NCBI GenBank assembly: GCA_938028585.1
Contig: CALIZH010000127.1
Location: 1 to 15,518 of the forward strand
DNA from: an uncultured Actinomyces sp.
GTDB lineage: Bacteria; Actinomycetota; Actinomycetes; Actinomycetales; Actinomycetaceae
Length of the DNA: 15,518 nucleotides
Direction: 5' to 3'
Positions 14,213 through 15,518 of the stretch are shown here, in pieces (positions within the stretch are counted from its first letter, which is position 1; each line of letters opens with the position of its first letter). Position numbers and translations under genes: made by a program. Under the pieces are notes generated by a model, which was not told the DNA's origin, ran no database searches, and saw only the letters and a list, made by a program, of their open reading frames with translations.

Positions 14213-14932
14213 TCAGTGTGATTCGCTGAGCACAAGCGTACCGATTTTTTCGCCTCGTAGCGCTGCAGTAACGTTACCAGCTTCGGACATGCCAAAGACG
14301 CGCATTGTGAGACCGTTTTCCTGCCCAAGAGCAAACGCTGCCGCATCGACAACTTTCAGGCCTCGACTCAAGGCATCTTGGTAGGTGACAAAGTCAAGTT
14401 TCTTCGCATCGGGGTTAATGCGGGGATCGTCATCATAGACGCCGTCTACACCATTTTTTGCGACAAGCAGTTCATCGCAATGAGTTTCCAAGGCTCGCTG
14501 TGCAGAGACGGTATCGGTGGAGAAATACGGAAGGCCCGCACCAGCACCGAAAAGAACAACACGCCCTTTCTCCAAGTGACGGATTGCGCGCAGAGGAATG
14601 TAAGGTTCTGCGACCTGCTGCATGGCAATCGCACTTTGAACACGCGCCGGAACACCGGATTGCTCAATAAAGTCTTGAAGCGCCAGGGCATTCATGACGG
14701 TTCCGAGCATTCCCATGTAGTCTGCGCGGGAGCGGTCAAGCCCCTGCCGAGAGAGCTCAGCACCACGGAAAAAGTTACCGCCACCAACGACGACTGCAAC
14801 CTGGATCCCTGCGTGAACGGCATCAGCGATCTGTTCTGCGATTGAACGGACTACCGTGGGATCGAGGCCGACGGAACCTCCGCCGAAAGCCTCACCTGAG
14901 AGTTTGAGCAGGACACGACGAGCAGCTGGCAT
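14213..14932 (-). CDS. pyrH: Uridylate kinase (UMP kinase)
   Basis: The enzyme phosphorylates UMP to UDP in pyrimidine nucleotide synthesis; the bacterial form is a hexamer of the amino-acid kinase fold. The 239 residues include L-K-L-S-G-E-A-F-G (9-17), G-G-G-N-F-F-R-G (50-57), the 'DYMGMLGTVMNALALQD' helix (71-87), 'GAGAGLPYFSTDT' (129-141) and 'KNGVDGVYDDDP' (159-170) near the ATP site. ATG 14930-14932 has AAGGAG 8 nt upstream. It lies 80 nt after tsf, with a strong hairpin in between, and 13 nt before frr. Confidence 0.97.
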   Translation of the reverse strand: MPAARRVLLKLSGEAFGGGSVGLDPTVVRSIAEQIADAVHAGIQVAVVVGGGNFFRGAELSRQGLDRSRADYMGMLGTVMNALALQDFIEQSGVPARVQSAIAMQQVAEPYIPLRAIRHLEKGRVVLFGAGAGLPYFSTDTVSAQRALETHCDELLVAKNGVDGVYDDDPRINPDAKKLDFVTYQDALSRGLKVVDAAAFALGQENGLTMRVFGMSEAGNVTAALRGEKIGTLVLSESH

Positions 14933-14977
14933 GAATTCTTCTCCTTTGAATATGTGCTGAGTCGAAAGAGATAGGGC

Positions 14978-15004
14978 GATGGCCCCGCCAGAAGCGGGGC
15001 CATC
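14978..15004 (-). terminator. Hairpin after tsf (terminator or attenuator)
   Basis: A perfect 11-bp repeat has arms GATGGCCCCGC (14978-14988) and GCGGGGCCATC (14994-15004) and a 5-nt loop. It lies 8 nt beyond the tsf stop. On the minus strand the stem is followed by GCCCTATCTCTTTCG, which is not a proper U run. It probably reduces or processes transcripts between tsf and pyrH, but strong Rho-independent termination is uncertain. Confidence 0.6.
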
Positions 15005-15012
15005 ACACGAAA

Positions 15013-15518
15013 TCAGGCGCCGACGTGGACGCGCACGAACTGGGTGACCTTTGCACCAGCCTCGCGCAGGACCTGTCCGACGGACTTTGAAGGATCGCGA
15101 GCAAATGCCTGATCGACCAAGCAGTTGTCCTTGAAGAATGCCTCAAGACGTCCCTGAACGATCTTGGGGACGATCTTCTCGGGCTTGCCTTCCTCGAGGG
15201 TGATCTTCTCGAGGGTGGCGCGTTCCTTCTCGAGCACGTCGGCGGGAACCGAGTCGCGGTCGAGGTAGGCGGGCATGTAGGCGGCGACGTGCATGGCGAT
15301 GTCGTGGGCGACATCCTTGCCGGCGGCGTCGGTGACGACGAAGACGCCAACCTGCGGGGGCAGGTCGGGGTTGGTCTGGTGCAGGTAGAGGTCAACGTTC
15401 TCGCCCTCAACGCGCACGATGCGGCCAACCTGGAGCTTCTCGCCGATGATGGCGGCGAAGGCGTCCAGACGATCCTTGACGGTGCCCTCGCCCATGGGGG
15501 CGGCGAGCAGCGCGTCCA
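15013..15518 (-). CDS. tsf: Elongation factor Ts (C-terminal part; N-terminus outside the window)
   Basis: EF-Ts reloads EF-Tu with GTP during translation. The visible 168 codons cover the C-terminal part of the core and dimerisation region. It is recognised by 'DALLAAPMGEGTVKDRLDAFAAIIGEKL' entering from the right edge, 'AHDIAMHVAA' in the middle, 'LEKITLEEGKPEKIVPKIVQGRLEAFFK' and the final 'KVTQFVRVHVGA'. The N-terminal UBA-like domain and the EF-Tu contact TDF motif lie beyond base 15518, so the Met at 15495 is internal and not the start. Codon use is strongly biased to G/C-ending codons compared with the other genes here, as expected for a highly expressed gene. It is the most upstream gene seen in the tsf-pyrH-frr order; rpsB is expected just outside. 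Confidence 0.95.
   Translation of the reverse strand, partial: DALLAAPMGEGTVKDRLDAFAAIIGEKLQVGRIVRVEGENVDLYLHQTNPDLPPQVGVFVVTDAAGKDVAHDIAMHVAAYMPAYLDRDSVPADVLEKERATLEKITLEEGKPEKIVPKIVQGRLEAFFKDNCLVDQAFARDPSKSVGQVLREAGAKVTQFVRVHVGA

Noticed and set aside
13348..14229. Plus-strand open frame opposite frr and cdsA
   Set aside because: It spans two well-supported genes on the other strand and reads as low-complexity, basic sequence, typical of a shadow frame.
14200..14352. N-terminal extension of frr to 14352
   Set aside because: It overlaps pyrH coding sequence; the 185-residue protein from GTG 14199 is the normal RRF length.
1..15518. CRISPR array, tRNA/rRNA genes, insertion sequence or prophage
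   Set aside because: No spaced direct repeats, cloverleaf-like sequences in the gaps, transposase or integrase motifs were seen; the gaps between genes are all short.

Overview
The window looks like a chromosomal segment of a moderately GC-rich actinobacterium, most likely Actinomycetaceae (Actinomyces/Schaalia-like). This rests on gene content and order: tsf-pyrH-frr-cdsA-rlmN-dxr-rseP-ispG-proS-def on one strand, a DUF3145 gene (an actinobacterial family), a DivIVA-repeat protein, GTG starts and strong purine-rich ribosome binding sites. The genus is inferred from memory of such loci, not from a search.

Layout. Positions 1-1670 (plus strand) hold the 3' end of an accessory block of tightly coupled genes: a possible gene tail, an LpqN/PsbP-like protein, a 260-residue protein of unknown family, and a short WXG100/EspC-like protein whose frame is broken at a run of seven A. 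The coupling and the EspC-like protein suggest a type VII (ESX) secretion neighbourhood, with the main machinery or substrates lying outside the window. Positions 1671-1746 form the convergent junction.

Everything from 1747 to the right edge is on the minus strand and is mostly housekeeping. Read in its own direction, from the right edge leftward, it runs: EF-Ts (tsf, cut by the edge), UMP kinase (pyrH), ribosome recycling factor (frr), CDP-diacylglycerol synthase (cdsA), 23S rRNA/tRNA methyltransferase (rlmN), a DivIVA-repeat protein, DXP reductoisomerase (dxr), site-2 protease (rseP/rip), HMB-PP synthase (ispG), an SRPBCC-fold protein, prolyl-tRNA synthetase (proS) and peptide deformylase (def). 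A strong intrinsic terminator follows def. Next come DUF3145, an acyl-carrier-like protein and aspartase (aspA).

How they work together. tsf, frr, proS, def and rlmN serve translation. cdsA feeds phospholipid synthesis. dxr and ispG are two steps of the MEP isoprenoid pathway. rseP is an envelope-stress intramembrane protease. Most junctions are overlaps or gaps below 25 nt, so long polycistronic units are likely, broken by hairpins after tsf, between the SRPBCC gene and proS, and after def.

No RNA genes, CRISPR array, insertion sequence or integrase were seen. I found no complete novel system. The best candidates for a second look are the frameshifted EspC-like gene and its unknown neighbours, the ACP-like protein with Thr in place of the carrier Ser, and a perfect 14-bp inverted repeat inside the start of cdsA.
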